The notes beneath the pieces are model-generated. The model saw nothing but the letters and a program-made list of their open reading frames with translations, was not told where the DNA came from and did not search any database. A DNA stretch of 44,146 nt from Streptomyces sp. 130 (GTDB lineage Bacteria > Actinomycetota > Actinomycetes > Streptomycetales > Streptomycetaceae). The position numbers and the translations under genes were made by a program. This document shows, piece by piece, positions 14,872 through 22,832 of this stretch (the stretch's first letter is position 1; the number at the start of each line of letters is the position of its first letter). The stretch lies in contig NZ_VJNO01000048.1 of the NCBI RefSeq assembly GCF_007096885.1, positions 1-44,146 on the forward strand. Reading direction: 5' to 3'.

Positions 14872-17381
14872 TGCGCGTCCCGCTTTCCTGGCTGCGGGAA
14901 TACGTCGACCTGCCGGCCACCGAGACCGGCCGTGACGTGCAGGCCAAGCTGGTCGCCGTCGGTCTGGAGGTCGAGACGGTCGAGCAGACCGGCGCCGGCC
15001 TCACCGGCCCGCTGGTCGTCGGACAGGTGCTGACCATCGAGGAGCTGGAGGGCTTCAAGAAGCCGATCCGCTTCTGCACGGTCGACGTCGGCACCGCCAA
15101 CGGCACCGGCGAGCCGCAGGAGATCGTCTGCGGCGCCCGTAACTTCGCCGTCGGCGACAAGGTCGTCGTGGTGCTGCCCGGCGCCGTGCTCCCCGGTGAC
15201 TTCGCGATCGCCGCCCGCAAGACGTACGGCAAGACCTCGCACGGCATGATCTGCTCCGCCGACGAGCTCGGCATGGGCGACGACGGCACCCACGGCATCA
15301 TCGTGCTCCCGCCCGAGTACGAGGTGGGCACCGACGCGATCGAGCTCCTGGAGCTCCGCGACGAGGTCCTGGACATCGCCGTCACGCCCGACCGCGGCTA
15401 CTGCCTGTCCATGCGCGGCGTCGCCCGCGAGACCGCCATCGCCTACGGCCTGCCGCTGCGCGACCCGGCGCTCCTGGACGTGCCCGCGCCCAACGCGTAC
15501 GGCTACCCGGTCAAGGTCTCCGACCCGATCGGCTGCTCCCGCTTCACCGCGCGCACCGTCACCGGACTCCAGCCCGAGGCCCGCACCCCGATCTGGATGC
15601 AGCGCCGGCTGCAGAAGGCGGGCATGCGGCCGATCTCGCTCGCCGTCGACGTCACCAACTACGTGATGCTCGAACTCGGCCAGCCGCTGCACGCCTACGA
15701 CCGCAGCCGCATCGACGGCCCGATCGGCGTCCGCCGTGCCGAGCAGGGCGAGAAGCTCACCACGCTCGACGGCGCGGTCCGTGTGCTGGACTCCGGCGAC
15801 CTCGTCATCACCGACAACCGCGGCCCCATCGGCCTCGCGGGCGTCATGGGCGGCGCCGACACGGAGATCGCCGACGCCGCCGAGGGCGCGCACACCGCCG
15901 AGGTCGTCATCGAGGCCGCGCACTTCGACGCGATCTCGATCGCCCGCACCGCGCGCCGCCACAAGCTGCCCTCCGAGGCGTCCAAGCGCTTCGAGCGCGG
16001 CGTCGACCCGCAGGCCGCCGCAGCTGCCGCGCAGCGCACCGTCGACCTGCTGGTCCTGCTCGCCGGCGGCACCGCCGAGGCGGGCGTCACCGAGGTCAGC
16101 GCCCCGTCCGCACCCCGCACCATCACGATGCCGGCCGACCACCCCGACAGGGTCGCCGGTGTCGCCTACGGCCGCGAGACCGTCGTCCGCCGCCTCCAGG
16201 AGGTCGGCTGCGACGTCTACGGGCAGGACGAGCTCCTGGTCACCACGCCGTCCTGGCGCCCCGACCTCACCGAGCCGAACGACCTGGCCGAAGAGGTCAT
16301 CCGCCTGGAGGGCTACGAGAACCTGCCCTCCACGCTGCCGACCCCGCCCTCCGGCCGCGGCCTCACCGACCGCCAGCGGCTGCACCGCCGCGTCGGCCGG
16401 GCGCTCGCGGGCGCGGGCTACGTCGAGGCGCTGAACTACCCGTTCATCGGCGAGGCGGTCCTCGACCAGCTCGGCCTGGAGGCCGACGACGACCGCCGCC
16501 GCACGGTCAAGCTGGTCAACCCGCTCTCCGACGAGGAGCCCTCGCTGCGCACCACGCTGCTGCCGGGCCTGCTCGGCGCACTGCGGCGCAACGACGGCCG
16601 CGGCAGCCACGACCTCGCGCTCTTCGAGACCGGCCTCGTCTTCCGGCCGACCGGCGACGAGACCAAGCCCGTCCGGCTGCCCGTGGACCGGCGCCCCTCG
16701 GACCTGGACATCGCCTCGCTCGACGCCGCGCTGCCGCACCAGCCGCGCCGCGCCGCCGTCGTCCTCGCGGGCGCCCGCGAGCAGGCCGGCTGGTGGGGCA
16801 AGGGCCGCCCGGCCGACTGGGCGGACTCCGTCGAGGCGGCGCGTACCATCGCCCGCGAGGCCGGGGTCGAGGTCACCGTCCGCGCCGACCGGCACGCCCC
16901 CTGGCACCCGGGCCGCTGCGCCGCGCTGTACGTGACCGTGGCCGGCGAGGAGACCCTGTTCGGACACGCGGGTGAGCTGCACCCGCGGGTCATCAAGGAG
17001 CTCCACCTGCCCGAGCGCACCTGCGCGGCGGAGGTCGACCTCGACATCCTGCAGCAGGCCGTCGACGGCGTCCTGCGGGCGCCGAGGATCTCCACCTTCC
17101 CGGTGGCGACCCAGGACGTCGCGCTGGTCGTCGGCCAGGACGTGCCCGCCGCCGAGGTGGAGCGCGCGCTCCGCGAGGGCGCGGGCGAACTCCTGGAGTC
17201 GCTGCGGCTGTTCGACGTCTTCACGGGCGAGCAGATCGGCGCGGGCAGCAAGTCCCTGGCGTACGCGCTGCGCTTCCGCGCCGCCGACCGCACCCTGACG
17301 GTCGACGAGGCGAGCGCCGCCCGTGACGCGGCCGTCGCCCTGGCCGCCGAGCGTACGGGCGCGGTGCTGCGCGGAGCGTAG
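14871..17381 (+). CDS. pheT: Phenylalanine-tRNA ligase beta subunit
   Basis: An 836-residue subunit of normal bacterial length. From the N-terminus: MRVPLSWLREYVDLP, a tRNA-binding OB/EMAP domain (about 40-150, IVCGARNFAVGDKVVVVLPGAVLPG), the B3/4 editing domain (about 210-375) that hydrolyses Tyr-tRNA-Phe, B5 domains, a catalytic-like core without active site (NYPFIGEAVLDQLG, LVNPLSDEEPSLRTTLLPGLL), and the C-terminal ferredoxin-fold anticodon-binding domain (PRISTFPVATQDVALVV). The start ATG shares its A with the pheS stop, ensuring coupled synthesis. A 17-bp perfect hairpin follows. Confidence 0.97.
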   Translation: MRVPLSWLREYVDLPATETGRDVQAKLVAVGLEVETVEQTGAGLTGPLVVGQVLTIEELEGFKKPIRFCTVDVGTANGTGEPQEIVCGARNFAVGDKVVVVLPGAVLPGDFAIAARKTYGKTSHGMICSADELGMGDDGTHGIIVLPPEYEVGTDAIELLELRDEVLDIAVTPDRGYCLSMRGVARETAIAYGLPLRDPALLDVPAPNAYGYPVKVSDPIGCSRFTARTVTGLQPEARTPIWMQRRLQKAGMRPISLAVDVTNYVMLELGQPLHAYDRSRIDGPIGVRRAEQGEKLTTLDGAVRVLDSGDLVITDNRGPIGLAGVMGGADTEIADAAEGAHTAEVVIEAAHFDAISIARTARRHKLPSEASKRFERGVDPQAAAAAAQRTVDLLVLLAGGTAEAGVTEVSAPSAPRTITMPADHPDRVAGVAYGRETVVRRLQEVGCDVYGQDELLVTTPSWRPDLTEPNDLAEEVIRLEGYENLPSTLPTPPSGRGLTDRQRLHRRVGRALAGAGYVEALNYPFIGEAVLDQLGLEADDDRRRTVKLVNPLSDEEPSLRTTLLPGLLGALRRNDGRGSHDLALFETGLVFRPTGDETKPVRLPVDRRPSDLDIASLDAALPHQPRRAAVVLAGAREQAGWWGKGRPADWADSVEAARTIAREAGVEVTVRADRHAPWHPGRCAALYVTVAGEETLFGHAGELHPRVIKELHLPERTCAAEVDLDILQQAVDGVLRAPRISTFPVATQDVALVVGQDVPAAEVERALREGAGELLESLRLFDVFTGEQIGAGSKSLAYALRFRAADRTLTVDEASAARDAAVALAAERTGAVLRGA

Positions 17382-17399
17382 GACCACTCGGCTGTACGA

Positions 17400-17436
17400 A
17401 GGAGGGGCGCATCCGGCCACCGGATGCGCCCCTCCT
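17400..17436 (+). terminator. 17-bp hairpin terminator after pheT
   Basis: Positions 17400-17416 (AGGAGGGGCGCATCCGG) and 17420-17436 are exact reverse complements around a 3-nt loop. It lies 18 bp past the pheT stop. Beyond it, 17437-17620 holds no gene that I can support. Confidence 0.8.
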
Positions 17437-17621
17437 GTGTGCTCGCCGTCCGACCCCGCCGCGGAGTGTCGGGCAGGCCGGCGGAGCGGACCGCGCGGAT
17501 GCGGGCCGCCCTGCTGTACGAGGGGGAGCGGACGGCCCGTACGCGCCCTGCGAGGGCAATCATTCAAGCGAGCCCCGGCCCGGTGCGGCAGCGTGCGCGG
17601 GGGGACGGTTCGGGCATTCCG

Positions 17622-17674
17622 TTCACACCCCGTGTGAATCGTGCTCCACTGGGGCGACACGTCCTGGCGTGTCG
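17622..17674 (+). promoter_or_regulatory. Tandem inverted repeats upstream of the TPR regulator
   Basis: TTCACAC-CCC-GTGTGAA (17622-17638) and CGACACG-N6-CGTGTCG (17655-17674) are perfect inverted repeats with 7-bp arms. Both carry CAC/GTG in the inner arm. The second ends just before the GGAGGGGG ribosome site (about 17682-17689), so it could also be an mRNA hairpin limiting translation. The first looks like a protein operator. Confidence 0.42.
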
Positions 17675-17691
17675 AACCACCGGAGGGGGAC

Positions 17692-19044
17692 ATGGGGCCA
17701 AGGGAGCCCAACACCGCGCTGGAGGCCCTGATCGAGGAGGCCGGCGTCTCCCGGGCGGGACTTGCCGCTCATGTGAACCGGGCCGGCCGTGCGCGCGGTC
17801 TCGTACTGCGGTACGAACACACCGCCGTCGCCCGCTGGCTGAAGGGCCAGCGCCCGCGCGGCCAGGTACCCGACCTGATCTGCGAGGTGCTGGGAAACCG
17901 CCTGCGCCGGGCCGTGACGCTGGACGACATCGGCATGGCGGCCCCCGACGGCGGCCACCCGCCCGTCCAGGGCTCCTCGCTCACCGGCTTCGTGGAGCGG
18001 GCCACCGCGGTGTGGCGCTGCGACGCCCAGCAGCGCCCGTACGTGGTCACCGCCCCGGCCGTCACCGGGACGGGTGCCGTGATGCCCGTCTGGCAGTGGG
18101 AGAACCCGCCCGAGGACGCCGATGTGTCGCGGACCGGGCCGTCCCGGGTCGGCGCGGCCGACCTGGCAACCCTGCGGGCCGCCCGTGACCACTACGAACT
18201 GATGTACCGCAAGGCGGGCGGGATCGCGACGCGGGCGCGCGTCGTCGGCTTCCTCAACGCCGGGGCCGCCCCGCTGCTGCGCGGCGGCTACAACGATGCG
18301 ACGGGCCGTCAGCTGCACCGCGCGGCCGGCGCGCTGGTGGCCGTCGCGGGCATCTGCGCCTACGACTCCGACGCGCACGGCCTCGCCCAGCGCTACTTCC
18401 ACCAGGCGCTGCGGCTGGCCAAAGCGAGCGGGGACCGGGCGCTCGGCGGCTATGTGATCGCACTGCTGGTCAACCAGTCCCTGTACCTCGCGGAGTTCCG
18501 CCAGTCCGTCGCCTTCGCGGAGGCGGCCCTGCGCGCGGCCGGGCGCGACATCACCCCGGCGCTCGCCGCCGACCTCCACGCGATGCAGGCCAAGGCGTAC
18601 GCCCGGCTCGGGGACCGGGGCAGCGCGCTGGCGTGCATCGGCCGCGCCGAGTCCGAGGCCGCCCGCATCCGGCCGGGCCGGGAGCCGGACGAGACGGGCT
18701 ACGTCCAGCCGGGCCTGGTCGACGTGCAGGTCGCGGAGGCGCTGCTGAGCCTCGGGGACCTGCCGGCGGCCCGGGAACACGCGGTGGCGGCGGTCCGGAC
18801 CCCCGCCCACGACCGGGGCCGGGTCCACCGCCTGGCCATGCTCACCACGGTCGAGCTGCGCCGGGGCGAGGCGGACCGGGCGGCGGCCACGGCGGTGGAG
18901 ATGGCGGACCGGGCCCGGGGCATGGAGTCGCAGCGCCTGCGCGACCGGCTGCGCGCGGTCCGCGCGGACCTGGCCGCCAGCGGGAGCGCCGCCGCACAAC
19001 GGGCCGCCGAACGCGTGGAGGGGGCGCTGCGCGTACCGCTGTGA
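17692..19044 (+). CDS. NsdA-like regulator with HTH and TPR repeats
   Basis: A 450-residue protein. The N-terminal ~80 residues (IEEAGVSRAGLAAHVNRAG, HTAVARWLKGQRPRG, DLICEVLGNRL) form the atypical HTH seen in Streptomyces NsdA-type developmental regulators. About 160-445 is an all-alpha TPR-like superhelix (ARDHYELMYRK, AAGALVAVAGICAYDSDAHGLAQRYFHQAL). NsdA of S. coelicolor represses sporulation and antibiotic production; this is a relative by architecture, and the same role is not shown. The ATG at 17692 follows GGAGGGGG. Two inverted repeats lie just upstream. Confidence 0.75.
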   Translation: MGPREPNTALEALIEEAGVSRAGLAAHVNRAGRARGLVLRYEHTAVARWLKGQRPRGQVPDLICEVLGNRLRRAVTLDDIGMAAPDGGHPPVQGSSLTGFVERATAVWRCDAQQRPYVVTAPAVTGTGAVMPVWQWENPPEDADVSRTGPSRVGAADLATLRAARDHYELMYRKAGGIATRARVVGFLNAGAAPLLRGGYNDATGRQLHRAAGALVAVAGICAYDSDAHGLAQRYFHQALRLAKASGDRALGGYVIALLVNQSLYLAEFRQSVAFAEAALRAAGRDITPALAADLHAMQAKAYARLGDRGSALACIGRAESEAARIRPGREPDETGYVQPGLVDVQVAEALLSLGDLPAAREHAVAAVRTPAHDRGRVHRLAMLTTVELRRGEADRAAATAVEMADRARGMESQRLRDRLRAVRADLAASGSAAAQRAAERVEGALRVPL

Positions 19045-19215
19045 GGCGGTACTTCAAGCCCCGGCGCCCGCACGCGGACGAGGCGTGCGTCGTGTCTCAC
19101 CCGCGGGCCATGCCATGGTCGGCAACCGCGACCGCCGGGAACCCACCGCGGCGGGGATGACCGATCCGGCACCGGAAGCCTCTCGCACCGCCCTGACCTC
19201 GCGTGACGAGCCCCA

Positions 19216-19246
19216 GCGGGCCCGGCGGCCTGAGCGCCGGGCCCGC
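19216..19246. terminator. 12-bp bidirectional hairpin
   Basis: GCGGGCCCGGCG (19216-19227) and CGCCGGGCCCGC (19235-19246) pair perfectly across a 7-nt loop. It lies 9 bp past the end of the minus-strand dehydrogenase gene and also downstream of the TPR regulator. The rest of 19045-19215 shows no feature I can support. Confidence 0.65.
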
Positions 19247-19255
19247 CGCGAGGCA

Positions 19256-20128
19256 TCACGCGTACGGGTAGAACCCCGACCCCGACTTCCGGCCCAGCCG
19301 GCCCGCGTCCACCATGCGCTGGAGCAGCGGGGGAGCGGCGTACAGCGGCTCCTTGTATTCGGCGTACATCGAGTCCGCGACCGAGGCGACGGTGTCCAGG
19401 CCGATGAGGTCCGCGAGCTTGAGCGGGCCCATCGGGTGGGCGCAGCCCATCTCCATGCCGTTGTCGATGTCCTCGCGGCTGGCGATGCCCGACTCGAACA
19501 TCCGGATCGCCGAGAGCAGATACGGGATCAGCAGGGCGTTGACGACGAAGCCGGAGCGGTCCTGGGCCCGGATCGGGTGCTTGCCCAGTATGTCCTGGAC
19601 CATGGCCTCCGAGCGTTTGAGCGTCTCGTCCGACGTGGTCAGCGCGGGAATCAGTTCGACCAGCTTCTGCACCGGCGCCGGGTTGAAGAAGTGGATGCCG
19701 ATGACCTGGTCCGGGCGGGAGGTCGCGACGGCCAGCTTCACCAGCGGGATCGAGGAGGTGTTGGAGGCCAGGATCGCGTCCGGGCGGGTCACCACCTGGT
19801 CGAGCACCTGGAAGATCTCGGTCTTGACCTGCTCGTTCTCCACGACGGCCTCGATGACGAGGTCCCGGTCGGCGAACTCGCCGAGGTCCGTGGTGAAGCT
19901 GAGCCGGCCCAGGGTCTCGTCGCGCTCCTCCGCCGTGATCTTGCCCCGTTCGGCGGCCTTCGCCAGGGAGTTCTGGAGCCGGGCCCGGCCGATCTCCAGC
20001 GCCTCGCCGGTCGTCTCGGCCACCTTGACGTCGAGGCCGCTGCGAGCGCACACCTCCGCGATGCCCGCGCCCATCTGGCCGCAGCCCACCACTCCGACGC
20101 GTGCAATGTCGGCCATAGAGTCCGTCAC
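19256..20128 (-). CDS. 3-hydroxybutyryl-CoA dehydrogenase
   Basis: A 290-residue NAD(P)-dependent 3-hydroxyacyl-CoA dehydrogenase of full length. The Rossmann motif GVVGCGQMGAGIAE opens the protein. ASNTSSIPL holds the substrate Ser, IGIHFFNPAP the catalytic His, and DRSGFVVNALLIPYL starts the helical dimerisation domain. It interconverts acetoacetyl-CoA and 3-hydroxybutyryl-CoA, feeding the ethylmalonyl-CoA, butyrate or PHB routes. I chose GTG 20128, which follows GAAAGG; ATG 20116 four codons in is the alternative. It is divergent from the gene at 20325. Confidence 0.92.
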   Translation of the reverse strand: MTDSMADIARVGVVGCGQMGAGIAEVCARSGLDVKVAETTGEALEIGRARLQNSLAKAAERGKITAEERDETLGRLSFTTDLGEFADRDLVIEAVVENEQVKTEIFQVLDQVVTRPDAILASNTSSIPLVKLAVATSRPDQVIGIHFFNPAPVQKLVELIPALTTSDETLKRSEAMVQDILGKHPIRAQDRSGFVVNALLIPYLLSAIRMFESGIASREDIDNGMEMGCAHPMGPLKLADLIGLDTVASVADSMYAEYKEPLYAAPPLLQRMVDAGRLGRKSGSGFYPYA

Positions 20129-20324
20129 CTCGTGCCTTTCGCTGTTCCCGTTCGGCGGCTTCCGTCTGGTTCCGGGCTCCACCACGACTCCCCGACGTTA
20201 CTCCGCGTCTTACCAGGGATAGCAGCCCGGGGCGTGCATGCTCGGCTCCGGACACCCCCTGTGCCCGGATTGCCGGGAAACGGCAGGGCTCGGACGGGTA
20301 CGGAGAGAGAGCGGGTGCGACGTG

Positions 20325-21602
20325 ATGCGAGGAATGGACCGGAGAGGTTTCGTGACGGGGGCGGCCGGGGCGGTCGCCGGCGCGGTGGGGGCGGCGACGG
20401 TGGCCGGTGACGCCGCCGCCCGGCCCCGGCGGGCGCCGGCCCTGCCCGGTCCCGCCGCCGCACGGGACGTGGTGCGGCGCGAGCTGCGCGGCGTGTGGGT
20501 GGCGACCGTCGCCAACACGGACTGGCCGTCGAAGCCGGGCCTGGCCGCCGCCGCGCAGCGGGACGAGCTGGCCGCCCTCCTCGACCGGGCCGTGGAGCAC
20601 AAGCTCAACGCGGTGATCCTCCAGGTCCGCCCGACCGCGGACGCGCTGTGGCCGTCGGCGTACGAGCCCTGGGCCGCGTGCCTCACCGGGACGCAGGGCA
20701 AGGACCCCGGCTGGGACCCGCTGGGCACCGCCGTCGAGGAGGCGCACGGACGGGGCCTGGAACTGCACGCCTGGTTCAATCCGTACCGGGTCGCCAATCA
20801 CACCGACCCGTCCCGCCTGGCAGCCGCCCACCCCGCGCGCCGCGAGCCCGGCTGGGTCGTCCCGTACGGCGGCAGGCTCTACTACAACCCGGGCCTGCCC
20901 GAGGTCCGCGCCTTCGTCCAGGACGCGATGCTCGACGCGGTCCGCCGCTACGACATCGACGCCGTGCACTGGGACGACTACTTCTACCCGTACCCGGTGG
21001 CCGGCCAGAGCTTCGCGGACGGTGCCGCCTACGAGAAACACGGCGCCGGCTTCCCGGACCGGGCGGCCTGGCGCCGCGCCAACACGGACCGGCTGGTGCG
21101 CGAGATGTCCGAACGCGTCAAGGCGCTGAAGTCCGGCGTCCGCTTCGGCGTCAGCCCCTTCGGCGTCTGGCGCAACGCGGACACGGACCCGGCCGGTTCG
21201 CCGACGAGGGCGGGGGTGCAGACGTACGACGACCTCTACGCGGACACGCGCGGGTGGATCAAGAAGGGCTGGCTGGACTACGTCGTCCCGCAGCTGTACT
21301 GGCACATCGGTAACCCCGCCGCGGACTACGCCGAACTCGTGCCCTGGTGGTCCGACACCGTGCGCGGGACGGGCGTCGACCTGTTCATCGGCGAGGCGCT
21401 GTACAAGTGCGGCGACCCGGCACAGCCCGCCGCCTGGCAGGACCCGGCGGAGCTGTCCCGCCACATCGGCCTCGCGGCCGGCCACGACCAGGTCCGCGGT
21501 CACGCGTACTTCTCGGCGAAGAGCGTGGCGGCGGACCGGATCGGCGCGATGGACCGGGTGGTCGCCGACCACTACCGGTCACGCGCGAGGCCGCCGCGTT
21601 GA
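20325..21602 (+). CDS. Tat-exported GHL10/DUF187-family glycosyl hydrolase-like protein
   Basis: A 425-residue protein with a twin-arginine signal (MDRRGFVTGAAGAVAGAVGA) and an (alpha/beta)8 domain of the family 10 glycosidase-like (GHL10) group. Family motifs: RELRGVWVATVANTDWPSKPG, LNAVILQVRPTADALWPSAYEPW, LELHAWFNPYRV, DIDAVHWDDYFYPYP and VSPFGVWRN. The acids in HWDDYFYP are candidate catalytic residues. Such proteins are thought to act on cell-envelope or extracellular glycans; the substrate is unknown. ATG 20325 and the adjacent GTG 20322 are both possible starts. Its 3' end overlaps the converging DUF1918 gene by 24 bp. Confidence 0.85.
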   Translation: MRGMDRRGFVTGAAGAVAGAVGAATVAGDAAARPRRAPALPGPAAARDVVRRELRGVWVATVANTDWPSKPGLAAAAQRDELAALLDRAVEHKLNAVILQVRPTADALWPSAYEPWAACLTGTQGKDPGWDPLGTAVEEAHGRGLELHAWFNPYRVANHTDPSRLAAAHPARREPGWVVPYGGRLYYNPGLPEVRAFVQDAMLDAVRRYDIDAVHWDDYFYPYPVAGQSFADGAAYEKHGAGFPDRAAWRRANTDRLVREMSERVKALKSGVRFGVSPFGVWRNADTDPAGSPTRAGVQTYDDLYADTRGWIKKGWLDYVVPQLYWHIGNPAADYAELVPWWSDTVRGTGVDLFIGEALYKCGDPAQPAAWQDPAELSRHIGLAAGHDQVRGHAYFSAKSVAADRIGAMDRVVADHYRSRARPPR

Positions 21603-21821
21603 CGGTTGCGTGATGTCCGCGTCCCGGCCCGAAGCGCACCCCGTGTGCTGGACGACGGTGTCGGGACCCGGTGCGAGCAGGTGTTCGTGTCCGTTCTCGA
21701 AGCGGACGCGGTACGGGGGAGAGCCCTCGGCCCCGAGCACTTCGACGATCTCCGCGACCCGGTCCTGCTGCCCCACGGTCCTGCCGTGTGTCAGCAGCCG
21801 GTCGCCCTGGTGTGCCTCCAT
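21579..21821 (-). CDS. DUF1918 domain-containing small protein
   Basis: An 80-residue protein; HQGDRLLTHGRTVGQQDRVAEIVEVLG and PPYRVRFENGHEHLLAPGPD is the DUF1918 signature, a small beta-barrel of unknown function common in actinobacteria. The ~20 residues after the domain (GCASGRDADITQPSTRRPRA) lie partly in the 24-bp overlap with the converging GHL10 gene, and may be a late extension. The ATG at 21821 follows GAGGAGG with 9-nt spacing. Confidence 0.82.
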   Translation of the reverse strand: MEAHQGDRLLTHGRTVGQQDRVAEIVEVLGAEGSPPYRVRFENGHEHLLAPGPDTVVQHTGCASGRDADITQPSTRRPRA

Positions 21822-21871
21822 CGGGAGTGACCTCCTCGCGGGTGGCGTTGCGTGCCGTGCTGCTGACCAGT

Positions 21872-22825
21872 CTAGGACCGGCCGCGCGCCGCGCGCTGGG
21901 TGAGCGCGATGCAGACCAGGACCGCGACGGCCGCCGCCGGGGCCGCCGCCGAGACCTCCTCGCCGAGCAGGAAGAACGACCAGAACAGCGTCAGCAGCGG
22001 CTGAGCGAGCTGGAGCTGGCTGGCCCGGGCGACCCCGATCTCCGCCATGCCCCGGTACCAGACGTACAGCCCGAGGAAGGTGGAGACGGCCGACACCCAG
22101 ACCAGCCCCACGACCGCGTGCACGCTCGGGTGCACCGGCTCGTACGCCAGCGCGACGGCGGCCCCCGCGAGGCTGAGCGGGAGCGTCAGGACCAGCGCCC
22201 AGCCGGTCACCTGCCAGCCCGGCATCACCTTGGCCAGCCTGCCGCCCTCCGTGTATCCGGCCGCGCACACCAGCAGCGCGCCGAACAGGAAGAGGTCCCC
22301 GGCCGACAGCGCCCCGCCGCTCTGCGCCACGGTGAAGGCGATCACCACGGCCGCCCCGGCCACCGCCGCCGCCCAGAAGGCGCGCGGCGGGCGCGCCCCG
22401 GTCCGCAGGGAGGAGAAGACCGCCGTGGTCAGCGGGAGCAGCCCCACCACCACCGCGGCGTGCGAGGTCGTGGACGTCCGCAGCGCCAGCGTCGTCAGCA
22501 GCGGGAAGCCGACCACCACCCCGCCGGCCACGACGGCGAGCCCCGCCCAGTGCTCCCGGGCCGGCACCCGGACCCGGCCCGCCAGGAGGAAGCCCCCGGC
22601 CAGTGCCGCCGCGAGCAGGCCGCGCAGCGCGACCAGGGTCCAGGGGCCGAAGCCCTCCAGGCCCCAGGCGGTGGAGGGGAAGGTCAGCGAGAACGTCACC
22701 ACGCCGAGCAGCGCGAGCAGCGTCCCCCGGCGGGCCGGGGCGGCGTCCGGGGCGGAGGGGCGGGGACCGCCGACGGGGGCGACCGCTATCGTGTTCGGCG
22801 CAGTAGCGCTACTCTGTGCTCTCAT
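21872..22825 (-). CDS. EamA/DMT-family transporter
   Basis: A 317-residue protein with ten predicted membrane helices in two EamA repeats. GTLLALLGVVTFSLTFPSTAW starts the first, and the second ends ASQLQLAQPLLTLFWSFFLLGEEVS, the typical EamA closing. Members export amino acids or other metabolites. Its start codon overlaps that of the divergent MocR-type regulator by two bases, so the pair surely share control, and the MocR protein is the obvious candidate regulator. Confidence 0.88.
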   Translation of the reverse strand: MRAQSSATAPNTIAVAPVGGPRPSAPDAAPARRGTLLALLGVVTFSLTFPSTAWGLEGFGPWTLVALRGLLAAALAGGFLLAGRVRVPAREHWAGLAVVAGGVVVGFPLLTTLALRTSTTSHAAVVVGLLPLTTAVFSSLRTGARPPRAFWAAAVAGAAVVIAFTVAQSGGALSAGDLFLFGALLVCAAGYTEGGRLAKVMPGWQVTGWALVLTLPLSLAGAAVALAYEPVHPSVHAVVGLVWVSAVSTFLGLYVWYRGMAEIGVARASQLQLAQPLLTLFWSFFLLGEEVSAAAPAAAVAVLVCIALTQRAARGRS

Positions 22826-22832
22826 GCATGAG
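22802..22832. promoter_or_regulatory. Overlapping divergent starts within two palindromes
   Basis: AGTAGCGCTACT (22802-22813) and CTCATGCATGAG (22821-22832) are perfect 12-bp palindromes. The second contains the ATG of mocR (22824) and of eamA (22825, minus). TACTCT (22810-22815) and, on the minus strand, TACGCT (22836-22831) fit -10 boxes for near-leaderless transcripts in each direction. Binding of the regulator here would block both. Confidence 0.5.

Noticed and set aside
17437..17620. Open frame starting near 17424 or 17500 before the TPR regulator
   Set aside because: Mixed third-position use and no ribosome site at a suitable distance; it reads into the regulator's promoter region.
14607..17714. 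A 1035-codon open frame antisense to pheT
   Set aside because: It is the shadow of pheT on the other strand. Composition is repetitive and no domain is visible.
19045..19215. Extension of the open frame past the TPR regulator
   Set aside because: No start signal, family similarity or conserved motif; treated as intergenic.
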